From Streptomyces sp. CG1 (GTDB lineage Bacteria; Actinomycetota; Actinomycetes; Streptomycetales; Streptomycetaceae): a stretch of DNA of 64,000 nt. Below the pieces are notes generated by a model. The model had not been told where the DNA came from. It did no database searches and was given only the letters and a program-made list of their open reading frames with translations. Positions 1-6,810 of the stretch are shown here, one piece after another; position 1 is the first letter of the stretch; every line of letters begins with the position of its first letter. The stretch covers positions 6,937,501-7,001,500 of the forward strand of contig NZ_CP163518.1 of assembly GCF_041080625.1 (NCBI RefSeq), given 5' to 3'. The position numbers were made by a program, and so were the translations under genes.

Positions 1-1122
1 GGCCTGGGAGACGGTTCGCGCCGCGTGGGCGATGTCGGCGGGGGTGAACCCCTCGCTGGCGGACGCGAGTACCGCGCTGTCGGCCCGCGCGCCCGCTCGG
101 GCCAGGTAGCTCTCCCACAGTGCGGTCCTGGCGGTGTGGTCGGGAGGGCCGATCGGCAGCACGTAGTCGAAGCGGCCGTGCCGCAGGAACGCGGAGTCGA
201 GCGTGGTCACGTTGTTCGTGGCACAGACGAGCAGCCGTCCGTCCTGGCTTCGGAACCGGACGATCGCCTTGAGCAGTTCGTTGACGACGCCGACAGCGGT
301 CGCGTCCGCGCCGCCGCGTTCGCCGGCGATCTCCTCGACCTCGTCGATGAAGACGAGGACGTGGTCGAGCCGGGCGATCTCGTCGAAGCGCCGGTTCAGC
401 CCGGTCGCCAGGCCGTACTCGGCGGCCAGACGGGCGGGGAACAGTTCGAGGAAGGGCCATCCCAGGCGGCTGGCGATCGCGTGCGCGAACGTGCTCTTGC
501 CGGTCCCGGGCGGGCCGAACAGCATCACCGCCCGTGGCAGCTCCACTCCGTGCTGGGCGGCCAGTTCGGGATGGGCCAGCGGCAGGACCAGGCGCCGCTC
601 GATGAGCTGCTTCTCCCGTTGCATGCCCGCGACCTTCTGCCACAGTCCCCCTGGCGGCAGCTCCGCTCCGAGCGAGGACAGCGTGCCGGCCGACTGCGGG
701 GTCACCGGCCCGCGCTTTTCGAAGAAGACGAGCCCGGGGCGGGCGCCGAAGTCGCAGTTGCGCAGGGCGGTGGCACCGGTCTCGCCCTCGGGAAGGACGG
801 CGTGCACCGCTCGGACGCCGGCGGCGAAGAGCCGTTGCTCAAGGGCAGTGATCAGGGCACTGCCCAGCCCGCGCTGCCGCCAGGTGGGCGCCATGCAGAT
901 GCGCAGGAGCCATGCCCGTTCGCCCTCCACCCTGCTCACCGCGGCGCCGATCAGCACGTCGTCGGCCGTGGCCACCACAGCCGGGTGGCGGGCCTGGAGG
1001 GCCGTCACGGCGTCCGAGAGCGGGAAGAGCGGCGGCTCCTCGGTCGTGCTGCTCTCCATGTCGACTCGGATCAGCGCTTCGAGATCGTCCTGGGTATAGT
1101 CCCTGACCCGCCAACCCGTCAT
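1..1122 (-). CDS. GNAT acetyltransferase-AAA+ ATPase fusion (3' end beyond window)
   Basis: The first 374 codons are visible; the C-terminus lies beyond the left edge. Residues ~1-135 form a GNAT acetyltransferase domain with the acetyl-CoA loop RQRGLGS (82-88). A AAA+ module follows: Walker A GPPGTGKS (203-210), Walker B VLVFIDE (255-261), sensor-1 ATNN (301-304) and a RHGRFD arginine-finger motif (314-319), as in FtsH/Cdc48-type ATPases. The ATG at 1120-1122 is chosen because it starts exactly at the GNAT fold. The gene lies 118 bp downstream of the slipin on the same strand. I infer an ATP-driven remodeller with a covalent-modification or small-molecule-sensing head; the substrate is unknown. 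Such fusions occur in Streptomyces, but I cannot name a characterised member. Confidence 0.85.
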   Translation of the reverse strand, partial: MTGWRVRDYTQDDLEALIRVDMESSTTEEPPLFPLSDAVTALQARHPAVVATADDVLIGAAVSRVEGERAWLLRICMAPTWRQRGLGSALITALEQRLFAAGVRAVHAVLPEGETGATALRNCDFGARPGLVFFEKRGPVTPQSAGTLSSLGAELPPGGLWQKVAGMQREKQLIERRLVLPLAHPELAAQHGVELPRAVMLFGPPGTGKSTFAHAIASRLGWPFLELFPARLAAEYGLATGLNRRFDEIARLDHVLVFIDEVEEIAGERGGADATAVGVVNELLKAIVRFRSQDGRLLVCATNNVTTLDSAFLRHGRFDYVLPIGPPDHTARTALWESYLARAGARADSAVLASASEGFTPADIAHAARTVSQA

Positions 1123-1240
1123 GATCAGCTCCGCGTGTTCAGCCGTACTCCCATCATCAGCCGATGCCCGGAGGACGCGCGCGACAGACGTCGGCCACGA
1201 GTCCGCCTTGGCGGCACGGATCGCTCGGGCCGTAGTCGGG

Positions 1241-2104
1241 TCACGCCGCGGTGCCGGGCGCGTTGTCGGCCGGGCTGAGGGACTTGTCGGTGCGGCCGGT
1301 GCCGGCCGGTGGCGCTGCCGCGGCGGGTGCAGCGGCCGCGGTTTCCCGGGCGAGGAAGGAGCCGAGCTCGCCGATCGTGCTCATGAGGGGGGCCGGGAAG
1401 ACGACGGTGGTGTTCTGGTCGACACCGATCTCCACCAGGCTCTGGAGATTGCGCAGTTGAAGCGCCAGGGGGTGGGCCATCATGGTGTCCGAGGCGTCGC
1501 CGAGCGCGGCTGCGGCCAGGGACTCGCCCTCAGCGTTGATGATCTTCGCTCGCTTCTCCCGCTCGGCCTCGGCCTGGCGGGCCATGGCGCGCTTCATGGT
1601 GTCGGGCAGCTGGATGTCCTTGAGCTCGACCAGCGTGACCTGCACACCCCAGTCGACGGTGGTGACGTCGAGGATCTGGCGGATGTCCAGGTTGATACGG
1701 TCCGTCTCCGACAGCGTCTCGTCGAGCGTGTGCCGGCCGACGACCTTCCGCAGGGTGGTCTGGGCGATCTGGTTGATCGCCGCGTTGACGTTCTCGACGG
1801 CGACGACCGACTTCACGGCGTCGACGACCCGGAAGTAGGCGACCGCCGACACGTCCACGCTCACGTTGTCCCGGGTGATGATGCCCTGGGACTGGATCGG
1901 CATGGTGACGACCCGCAGCGACACCCGGTGCAGGGCGTCGACGAACGGGATGATGAACCGCAGCCCCGGGGAGCGTGTTCCGACGAGTCGGCCGAAGCGG
2001 AACAGCACTCCCTTCTCGTACTGCTTGACGACCTTCACGGACAGGGCGAGGGCCAGGACGGCCAGGAGGCCGATCACGACGATGAGAACGATCAGGGCTT
2101 GCAT
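1241..2104 (-). CDS. SPFH/band-7 membrane protein (slipin/stomatin family)
   Basis: 287 aa. An N-terminal membrane segment (residues ~2-22) is followed by the SPFH/band-7 domain (~25-190), with typical phrases such as VKQYEKGVLFRFGR, LRVVTMPIQSQGIITRDNV and VELKDIQLPDTMKRAMARQAEAEREKRAKI (split here only for reading). The coiled-coil segment leads into an Ala/Pro-rich tail. Slipins form oligomeric scaffolds at lipid microdomains and are often paired with NfeD-type proteases, but none is seen here. The start is supported by a GAGGAG ribosome site 6 nt upstream. It is co-oriented with the GNAT-AAA+ gene downstream and the small membrane protein upstream, so these may form one membrane-stress transcription unit; that is inference. 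Confidence 0.93.
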   Translation of the reverse strand: MQALIVLIVVIGLLAVLALALSVKVVKQYEKGVLFRFGRLVGTRSPGLRFIIPFVDALHRVSLRVVTMPIQSQGIITRDNVSVDVSAVAYFRVVDAVKSVVAVENVNAAINQIAQTTLRKVVGRHTLDETLSETDRINLDIRQILDVTTVDWGVQVTLVELKDIQLPDTMKRAMARQAEAEREKRAKIINAEGESLAAAALGDASDTMMAHPLALQLRNLQSLVEIGVDQNTTVVFPAPLMSTIGELGSFLARETAAAAPAAAAPPAGTGRTDKSLSPADNAPGTAA

Positions 2105-2260
2105 GTGCTGCTCCTCGGGACGAGGCCCATGGCCACGTGGTGCGGGGACCCGCCGGTCGAGATCCCTGCATGTGCCTGCGTCGGTTCGTGGGGCAGGGCC
2201 GAAACCCGTCGGTACGGGCCGCGCAGACGGTCGGTGCGTGGGGCCGGGGACATCGCCTCG

Positions 2261-2542
2261 TCACCCGTGGTGAGTGGTGCGGTCGCGGCGGCGGCGCGGT
2301 GGGAAGCGGCCGCGGCCCCCGTCACGGTGGTCACGTCGTTCGCCGACCGTCGGCGACTTGGACAGTGGTGGTCCCGCAGGGGGTTGTGCCGCGTCGGTGC
2401 CGCGGCGCGGGCTGCCAGGCAGGGCGCGACTGTACCGGTGCACGGCGATCCTTTCCGCGTGCTCGATGTCGAGCCGGTGGATCACGAATGCCGCCGCCGC
2501 GATGAGGACCAGGAAGGCGCCGGTCGTCAGGAAGGTGTTCAT
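2261..2542 (-). CDS. Small single-span membrane protein, unknown
   Basis: 93 aa. Residues ~4-22 form one hydrophobic helix (TTGAFLVLIAAAAFVIH), followed by a charged HRLDIEHAERI stretch and a basic, Pro-rich cytoplasmic-type tail. No family recognised. It starts 10 bp after the stop of the DUF5994 gene on the same strand, so co-transcription is likely. The other DUF5994 copy (3603-4208) is also followed at once by a small single-span protein with a similar post-helix pattern, which supports this ORF being real. The tail beyond residue ~50 has weak protein character, so the exact 3' end is less certain. No strong ribosome site precedes the ATG; coupling to the upstream gene may substitute. Confidence 0.55.
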   Translation of the reverse strand: MNTFLTTGAFLVLIAAAAFVIHRLDIEHAERIAVHRYSRALPGSPRRGTDAAQPPAGPPLSKSPTVGERRDHRDGGRGRFPPRRRRDRTTHHG

Positions 2543-2552
2543 GGCGGCTGTC

Positions 2553-3134
2553 TCACATGCCGATGATCAGGCGACTGACGCGGCCGGTCCGTGCCGGAAC
2601 GGCCGCAGGGGAGGGGCCGTCCTCGTGCTTCCCTGCCTCGTCCGGTTCGAGTGGCCGGTCGGCGGCGGCGACGGCGTGCCGGGTCTTGTCCGCGGCGATG
2701 AGAGCGCTTGCGGTCAGCGGCGGACCGTCGTAGTCGGACGCGGCCGCCATCAGGCGGGCCGCCGACTCAGCCTCGGTCTCGGGTGGGATGACCAGCAGAT
2801 CCCAGCGGCCGGTGCCGTAGGAGAGCAGCAGCAGCTTGTGCGGGTCGATCTCCGGGGTGAACCAGCCGACCTTGACGACATGACCGCCCACGGGAATCTC
2901 GTGCGGGATGACCGGCCAGCACTTCGGGTTGACGGCGATGCGGGTGATGCGGCCCCACAAGGGGTCCAGCACATCGGTCAGTGCGGGCAGCTCGCTCAGC
3001 AGGTCCCGGGAGCGGGGCCACCAGGCACCGTCCAGGAGGCCGCGGGGCGGACCGTCGCTCTTCAGCGCGAGACGCACGGCCGGGGCTGCGACGGGCTCGT
3101 GGTGTGGCAGGGGTTGGTGCAAGGTCGCCGACAT
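2553..3134 (-). CDS. DUF5994 family protein, copy A
   Basis: 193 aa from ATG 3134 (MSATLHQ). Recognised by the conserved core LLDGAWWPRSRDL, LDPLWGRITR, WPVIP, VGWF, DPHKLLLLSY and DLLVIPPET followed by AARLM. Function is unknown; the family is widespread in Streptomyces, often in stress or accessory neighbourhoods. The reading frame stays open upstream to a GTG at 3242 with GGAG just before it. A 229-aa form with a 36-residue leader is therefore possible, but the family usually begins close to ATG 3134. It is divergent from paralog copy B and followed by a small membrane protein. Upstream lies one arm of a 30-bp perfect inverted repeat (3185-3214). Confidence 0.85.
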   Translation of the reverse strand: MSATLHQPLPHHEPVAAPAVRLALKSDGPPRGLLDGAWWPRSRDLLSELPALTDVLDPLWGRITRIAVNPKCWPVIPHEIPVGGHVVKVGWFTPEIDPHKLLLLSYGTGRWDLLVIPPETEAESAARLMAAASDYDGPPLTASALIAADKTRHAVAAADRPLEPDEAGKHEDGPSPAAVPARTGRVSRLIIGM

Positions 3135-3184
3135 GATGCGGACCCGTCTCCGGGCCGCCTTCGCGGCGAACCGGGGTTCATCTC

Positions 3185-3553
3185 TCGCCGAGAACGACCC
3201 GGCGTGGAAGCCGGCGTGCGAAATGCCCTCGGTGTTGTCCACCGTACTCCGCGGACGCCGGGGCGGTTGTGGAGTCGACGCGGCATGGCATTCCGCGAAG
3301 CGGCTGTCGACACCGGCGTTGAGTGGGCCGAGGACGCAGGGGCACTTCGTATGTCGGCTCCCGGACCGGTCTCCCCCACGAGGGCTCGCGTGCCCTGGCC
3401 CAGCACTCCTTGGCTGTGTTATGTGGGGGGTGTTCCTCGTGTTCCGTTCAGCCCGTCGCTCCGCATCAGTCCGCCGGGCGTCGGCGAGGAGTATCCTGGT
3501 GATTACCGAGAGCATCTCGTACACCGGCTTCCACGCCGGGTCGTTCTCGGCGA
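3185..3553. repeat. 30-bp perfect inverted repeat in the DUF5994 divergent region
   Basis: The 30 bases at 3185-3214 are the exact reverse complement of 3524-3553. Each arm lies ~50 bp upstream of its own DUF5994 start codon (3134 and 3603), and similarity extends outward for another ~20 bp. Each arm read 5'-3' contains a short stem-loop CCGGC-N6-GCCGG. The symmetric placement indicates a duplicated leader or regulatory element rather than chance. Confidence 0.85.
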
Positions 3554-3606
3554 TTCATGACAACCGAGCCGGCCGTGACCGGCCCGGGGTTGGGTCCGCG
3601 CCATGA
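3499..3606 (+). CDS. Possible 35-aa leader peptide upstream of DUF5994 copy B
   Basis: GTG 3499 is preceded by AGGAG at 3487-3491 (7-nt spacing). The frame ends at TGA 3604-3606, overlapping the ATG of the next gene by four bases (ATGA), a standard translational-coupling arrangement. The encoded segment ESISYTGFHAGSFSA is nearly identical to EGISHAGFHAGSFSA read upstream of copy A on the other strand. There, however, the frame runs straight into the DUF5994 protein without a stop. It may be a translated leader, a relic of an N-terminal extension split by an indel, or only a conserved untranslated element that happens to be open. Confidence 0.35.
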   Translation: MITESISYTGFHAGSFSAIHDNRAGRDRPGVGSAP

Positions 3607-4208
3607 CCGCGACCATTCCGTTCACACCCGCAGTCGAAGCCCGGGCCCCTTCCTCGTCACCCCTCCGACTCACGCTGGCGCCGGCCGTCGCCCCTCCGGC
3701 CCTGATCGACGGTGCCTGGTGGCCTCGTTCGCGCAACCTGACGGAGCAACTCCCGGCGCTCGTCGAATGTCTCGACCCGCTGTGGGGACGGATCACCCGG
3801 GTAGCGGTGAGCCGCACGTTCTGGCCGGTCATTCCAGGAGAAGTGCCTGCGCACGGCCACATGGTGCGCGTCGGCTGGTCCAACGCCGGGCAAGACCCGC
3901 ACAAGCTGTTGCTGCTGTCCTACACGTTCGGCTGCTGGAACCTGCTGGTGATCCCACCGGAGACAGACCCGGCCACCGCGGCCCGGCTCATGGTCACGGC
4001 CACCGACCCGTCACGGAACCTCACGGCGAGCGGCCTGATGCAGGAGGCCGAAAGCTTCCGGGCCATGGCAGAGGACGAGGCCGACTCGGACTCGCTCCGG
4101 GAGGCGGTCTGGGAATCCGAAGGCGGACACGACGCCCGCCACCCGGCCTCACGTACTCCTGCTGAAGCGGTCATGTGCCACGTGCCGACCCCGGCAGCAG
4201 GAGTGTGA
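3603..4208 (+). CDS. DUF5994 family protein, copy B
   Basis: 201 aa. Same family as copy A: LIDGAWWPRSRNL, LDPLWGRITR, WPVIPGEVP, GHMVRVGW, DPHKLLLLSY, LLVIPPETD, AARLM. The two are alignable over ~150 residues but clearly diverged, with an acidic C-terminal extension (EDEADSDSLREAVWESEGG) in this copy. The ATG overlaps the stop of a possible leader ORF. Function unknown. It is divergent from copy A across ~470 bp and followed 19 bp later by a 51-aa membrane peptide. Confidence 0.88.
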   Translation: MTATIPFTPAVEARAPSSSPLRLTLAPAVAPPALIDGAWWPRSRNLTEQLPALVECLDPLWGRITRVAVSRTFWPVIPGEVPAHGHMVRVGWSNAGQDPHKLLLLSYTFGCWNLLVIPPETDPATAARLMVTATDPSRNLTASGLMQEAESFRAMAEDEADSDSLREAVWESEGGHDARHPASRTPAEAVMCHVPTPAAGV

Positions 4209-4227
4209 GGGACATGGACACACCTTC

Positions 4228-4383
4228 GTGACGGTGAGTGTGCTCCTCGCGGTGATCGTCTTTGGTGTGATCGTGATTCAGCTGTTCACCGCGAGCCACG
4301 ATGATCGCATGGAGACCCTGGCCTCCGGCCCTACCCGGCGGTGGCGGTTCTCGCCATGGCGCCGCACACAGAGAGAGAAGTGA
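4228..4383 (+). CDS. Small single-span membrane peptide (51 aa), unknown
   Basis: GTG start, 51 codons, TGA at 4381-4383. The first ~20 residues (MTVSVLLAVIVFGVIVIQLF) form one hydrophobic helix; the rest is polar and basic (HDDRMETL, then RRWRFSPWRR). It follows DUF5994 copy B by 19 bp on the same strand. The helix-then-HxxR/M pattern resembles the 93-aa protein behind copy A, so I treat the pair as a duplicated module. The ribosome site is poor (GAGGGA, ~15 nt away), suggesting coupling to the upstream gene. No named family. Confidence 0.5.
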   Translation: MTVSVLLAVIVFGVIVIQLFTASHDDRMETLASGPTRRWRFSPWRRTQREK

Positions 4384-4403
4384 ACCCGCCCCAAGGAGGA
4401 TCC

Positions 4404-4419
4404 GCGGAGCGGGCTCCGC
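4404..4419. terminator. Stem-loop between convergent genes
   Basis: GCGGAG-CGGG-CTCCGC, a perfect 6-bp stem with a 4-nt loop, lies between the 51-aa peptide gene and the convergent phosphatase gene. It has no T-run, as is common for Streptomyces terminators. Function as a terminator is inferred. Confidence 0.4.
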
Positions 4420-4500
4420 CGGTAGGGCGTTCGCGGGCAGCGGCGGGAGTGGAACGGTCAGCGTGCCGTCGGCCATGTCCATGGTGGTGCGGCTGCCGGC

Positions 4501-5742
4501 TCACTCCAGGAGGGCGAGGTGGTCGGCGGCGCCCCCGCGCCATTCGATCAGGAAGAGGGTCGCGTCGTCGCTGGTGCGGCCGCCCCGTTGCTGCTTCAGA
4601 GCGTGGGAGAGTGCGCGCACCACCGCGCGTACTCCCTTCTCTGTGTGTTCGATGCGGTTGACCCAGTGGATGAGTTGCCCCTCGCCGAACTGCTCTTCAC
4701 CGGCTTCGTGCTCCTCGATCAGGCCGTCGGTGAAGCACAGCACCCGGTCGCCGGGTTGGAGCGTCTGCTCGCTGATCTGGGGCTCTTCACCGCCGAAGCC
4801 GACCGGCAAGGTGGTCGGGCCTGTCAGTTGCTGCACGACTTGGTGGTTGCGGATCAACAACGGTGCGGGGTGGCCCGCGTTGACCCACTGCAGTTGGCCC
4901 GTCGCGATGTTCAGGCGCATCATCTGCGCGGTGACGAAGTGCTCGGGCCCGAACTGCTCCGCGATGGCCCGGTCCATGAACGCGTAGATCTCGGACAGGC
5001 CGATGTCGGCACGTCTGGCGTGCCGGTAGGCACCGACGGCGACGGTGGCCATCGTGGCGGCGTCCAGGCCGTGGCCCATCGCATCGACGATGGCCAGGTG
5101 CAGGATGTCCTCGTTGAGGGCGTAGTCGAAGCTGTCGCCTGCGACGCTGTAGACAGGCTCCAGGATTCCGGCCACTGCTGCCCGTGGGACGGACATCGCC
5201 AGCGGCGGCAGCAGGGACCACTGGATCTCCGCTGCCACACTCATCGGTTCGCGGCGCCGGGCGAAGAAGAACTGGTCGGTGTAGCTGTGCTTGGTGACCA
5301 GCATGTAGGCGACCAGACTGGCGAGCCTGCGCAGTAGCCGACGGTCGTCGTCATCGACGGTGTCCAGGGTGAGGGCCATCACTCCCACCTGGCCGCTGCC
5401 GTCCAGCAACGGTACGTACATCCGGACGCCGTCGGGCTGCGGCACCTCGACAGTGGTCGCCTGCAGGAAGGCGGTGCCGGCGGGAGAGTCACCGATCGGC
5501 TCGGGCTCGCCGACCATCAGCCGCCGACCCGGCAGCGGCACCAGCACCAGCTGGCCGTAGTCCTGCAGCAGGATCGACACATCGCGACCACCGACCCTGG
5601 CCACCTCGTCCACGACCAGCGGGGCGATCAGCTGCGGCGGCATCTCGTGTGCCCGGTCCAGCAGCACCCCCAGCAGCCGCTCACCGAACCGTTCCGAACG
5701 GTCCGTCATGCCGTTGTCCGGTCGCCGCTCACCTTGTGCCAT
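4501..5742 (-). CDS. GAF domain-PP2C (SpoIIE-type) serine phosphatase
   Basis: 413 aa. The N-terminal half (~25-160) has GAF-like character (VLVPLPGRRLMVGE, MYVPLLDGSGQVGVMAL). The C-terminal half is a SpoIIE/RsbU-type PP2C domain: VAAEIQWSLLPP linker helix, VAGDSFDYAL metal-binding motif, AIVDAMGHGLDAA, WVNAGHPAPLLI, LCFTDGLIEEH and a terminal TSDDATLFLIEW. Such phosphatases dephosphorylate anti-anti-sigma factors in partner-switching pathways; a partner is not adjacent, although an RsbW-like ATPase lies at 8421-8876. The start is ATG 5742 with AAGGGCG upstream; M12 is an alternative. No membrane segment, so it is expected to be cytosolic. Confidence 0.93.
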   Translation of the reverse strand: MAQGERRPDNGMTDRSERFGERLLGVLLDRAHEMPPQLIAPLVVDEVARVGGRDVSILLQDYGQLVLVPLPGRRLMVGEPEPIGDSPAGTAFLQATTVEVPQPDGVRMYVPLLDGSGQVGVMALTLDTVDDDDRRLLRRLASLVAYMLVTKHSYTDQFFFARRREPMSVAAEIQWSLLPPLAMSVPRAAVAGILEPVYSVAGDSFDYALNEDILHLAIVDAMGHGLDAATMATVAVGAYRHARRADIGLSEIYAFMDRAIAEQFGPEHFVTAQMMRLNIATGQLQWVNAGHPAPLLIRNHQVVQQLTGPTTLPVGFGGEEPQISEQTLQPGDRVLCFTDGLIEEHEAGEEQFGEGQLIHWVNRIEHTEKGVRAVVRALSHALKQQRGGRTSDDATLFLIEWRGGAADHLALLE

Positions 5743-6070
5743 GGTCGCGCCCTTGCACCGGTGTCCTCAAAGTCTCGGTCACCATGTTCCTACTGACCTC
5801 GTGCCGCGGATGCAGCGCCCGAAGCGACACGCTCGGGGCCGTCCGGCGGTCATGGCCGATCCGCTCGGCCCTCTCACGTGATCCGTACACAGGGCTCCTG
5901 ACACGACCGTGATCAACCCTTCCAGAGTGACGCGGCCGACCAACCCAAAGTGCCCATTACGTCAAACGTGGCATGTCATACGTGATCAGGACAGATGGCT
6001 TTCAATCCCATTGTGTAGCTGTCACAGACTCTGTGCTTCCTGTCGGGACAGCCGCCGGAGCTGTGGGTGA
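5743..6070. other. Intergenic, upstream of the GAF-PP2C gene
   Basis: About 330 bp without a convincing gene. It should hold the phosphatase promoter. The only structure noted is three ACGT tetramers at 5959, 5966 and 5980 in relatively AT-rich sequence, a possible operator. No RNA gene recognised. Confidence 0.4.
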
Positions 6071-6118
6071 TCAGCGGTGAGTGATCTCGATGGCGAGGGC
6101 GCCCAGAGGTTCCTTGGC
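6071..6118 (-). pseudogene. 3' fragment of an ASCH gene (duplicated C-terminus)
   Basis: Read on the minus strand this gives AKEPLGALAIEITHR then TGA, closely matching the end of the intact ASCH protein at 6454-6810 (EKEALGALAIEIERTTP). No upstream ASCH sequence remains. It looks like a rearrangement scar at the edge of the accessory block. Confidence 0.55.
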
Positions 6119-6129
6119 TGGGCCGCCCG

Positions 6130-6401
6130 TCAATCACCTGAACTCCCCTTGATCTGGTCGCGGTCGGGCCTGGACCGGAACCGCCACTCAAGACGGTACC
6201 GAGCGTGCAGTACGGGTGTGGTCGTGATCCACGTGAATTGCCGCAGCTCACCCTCGTCGCTGCGGACGGGCCGGGTCCGCAGCGGGGAGGCTTCGGTGGT
6301 CATCGAGGTCTCGGTGCCCCAGACCACCGGGTCGAGGACGGCGGGGAATGCGAGCTGGACTTCGAGCTGCTCGGTGGGCAGGCGGACGGCCCGCTGGAAT
6401 C
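6130..6401 (-). pseudogene. 3' fragment of an XRE-type regulator gene
   Basis: About 90 codons remain, closed 5' by an in-frame stop. The peptide contains LPTEQLEVQLAFPAVLDPVV, then WGTETSMT and LHARYRLEWRFRSR. This pattern recalls the C-terminal ligand-like domain of Streptomyces XRE regulators (as I remember them); the N-terminal HTH is missing and no start codon or ribosome site precedes it. It lies between the ASCH fragment and the intact ASCH gene. I call it a remnant; an expressed small protein is less likely. Confidence 0.5.
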
Positions 6402-6453
6402 AGTTCCCCCGATGCCGCCGCCGACGGCTGGTCCGTTGCCGTGTGCGGACGGG

Positions 6454-6810
6454 TCACGGGGTGGTGCGTTCGATCTCGATGGCAAGGGCACCGAGGGCTT
6501 CCTTCTCAGATGGATAGATGGCGCGGATATTGGAGAGCTGTTGGTCGCGGGAGGCGGTGGGGTTGACGTTGGCCGGCTCCTCGCCGTCGAGCAGGGCTTC
6601 GAAGTCGGGGTACTCGGTGACCCGCTTGACTTTCACGTCGCAGGTCTCGTCGGTGTCCTTGATGCGGAAGCGGATGCTGTCGCCGGCTGCCAGGTTGGCC
6701 AGGTGCGGGTGTTTGACCCGCACCTCGATGGTCTTGGTGCCCGCGGCGACAAGGTCGAAGTACTGGCGGTAGAGGTTGAGCCCGTGGACGCGGGCGGTGG
6801 TGTCGGTCAT
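6454..6810 (-). CDS. ASCH (PUA-like) domain protein
   Basis: 118 aa. The ASCH signature is clear: VHGLNLYRQYFDLVAAGTKT followed by IEVRVKHPHLANLAAGDSI, then a closing YPSEKEALGALAIEIE. ASCH proteins are PUA-like folds that bind RNA or act on modified nucleosides (for example the YqfB-type N4-acetylcytidine amidohydrolases). The ATG overlaps the stop of the upstream synthetase-like gene by four bases (6807-6810), so the two are translationally coupled and probably act together on RNA or an activated amino acid; that is inference. AGGAG lies ~12 nt upstream of the start inside the preceding gene. A duplicated scrap of its C-terminus lies at 6071-6118. Confidence 0.9.
   Translation of the reverse strand: MTDTTARVHGLNLYRQYFDLVAAGTKTIEVRVKHPHLANLAAGDSIRFRIKDTDETCDVKVKRVTEYPDFEALLDGEEPANVNPTASRDQQLSNIRAIYPSEKEALGALAIEIERTTP

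Noticed and set aside
25..1278. Long rightward open frame across the GNAT-AAA+ gene
   Set aside because: It is antisense to a gene with clear GNAT and AAA+ motifs, and its composition is typical of a GC-rich shadow frame.
3243..3498. Extra gene in the DUF5994 divergent region
   Set aside because: Only the leader segment is conserved between the two sides; the middle has no credible start, motif or codon pattern.
4171..4482. Leftward 103-codon frame between the DUF5994 and phosphatase genes
   Set aside because: It overlaps the better supported 51-aa membrane peptide on the other strand and lacks motifs or a ribosome site.
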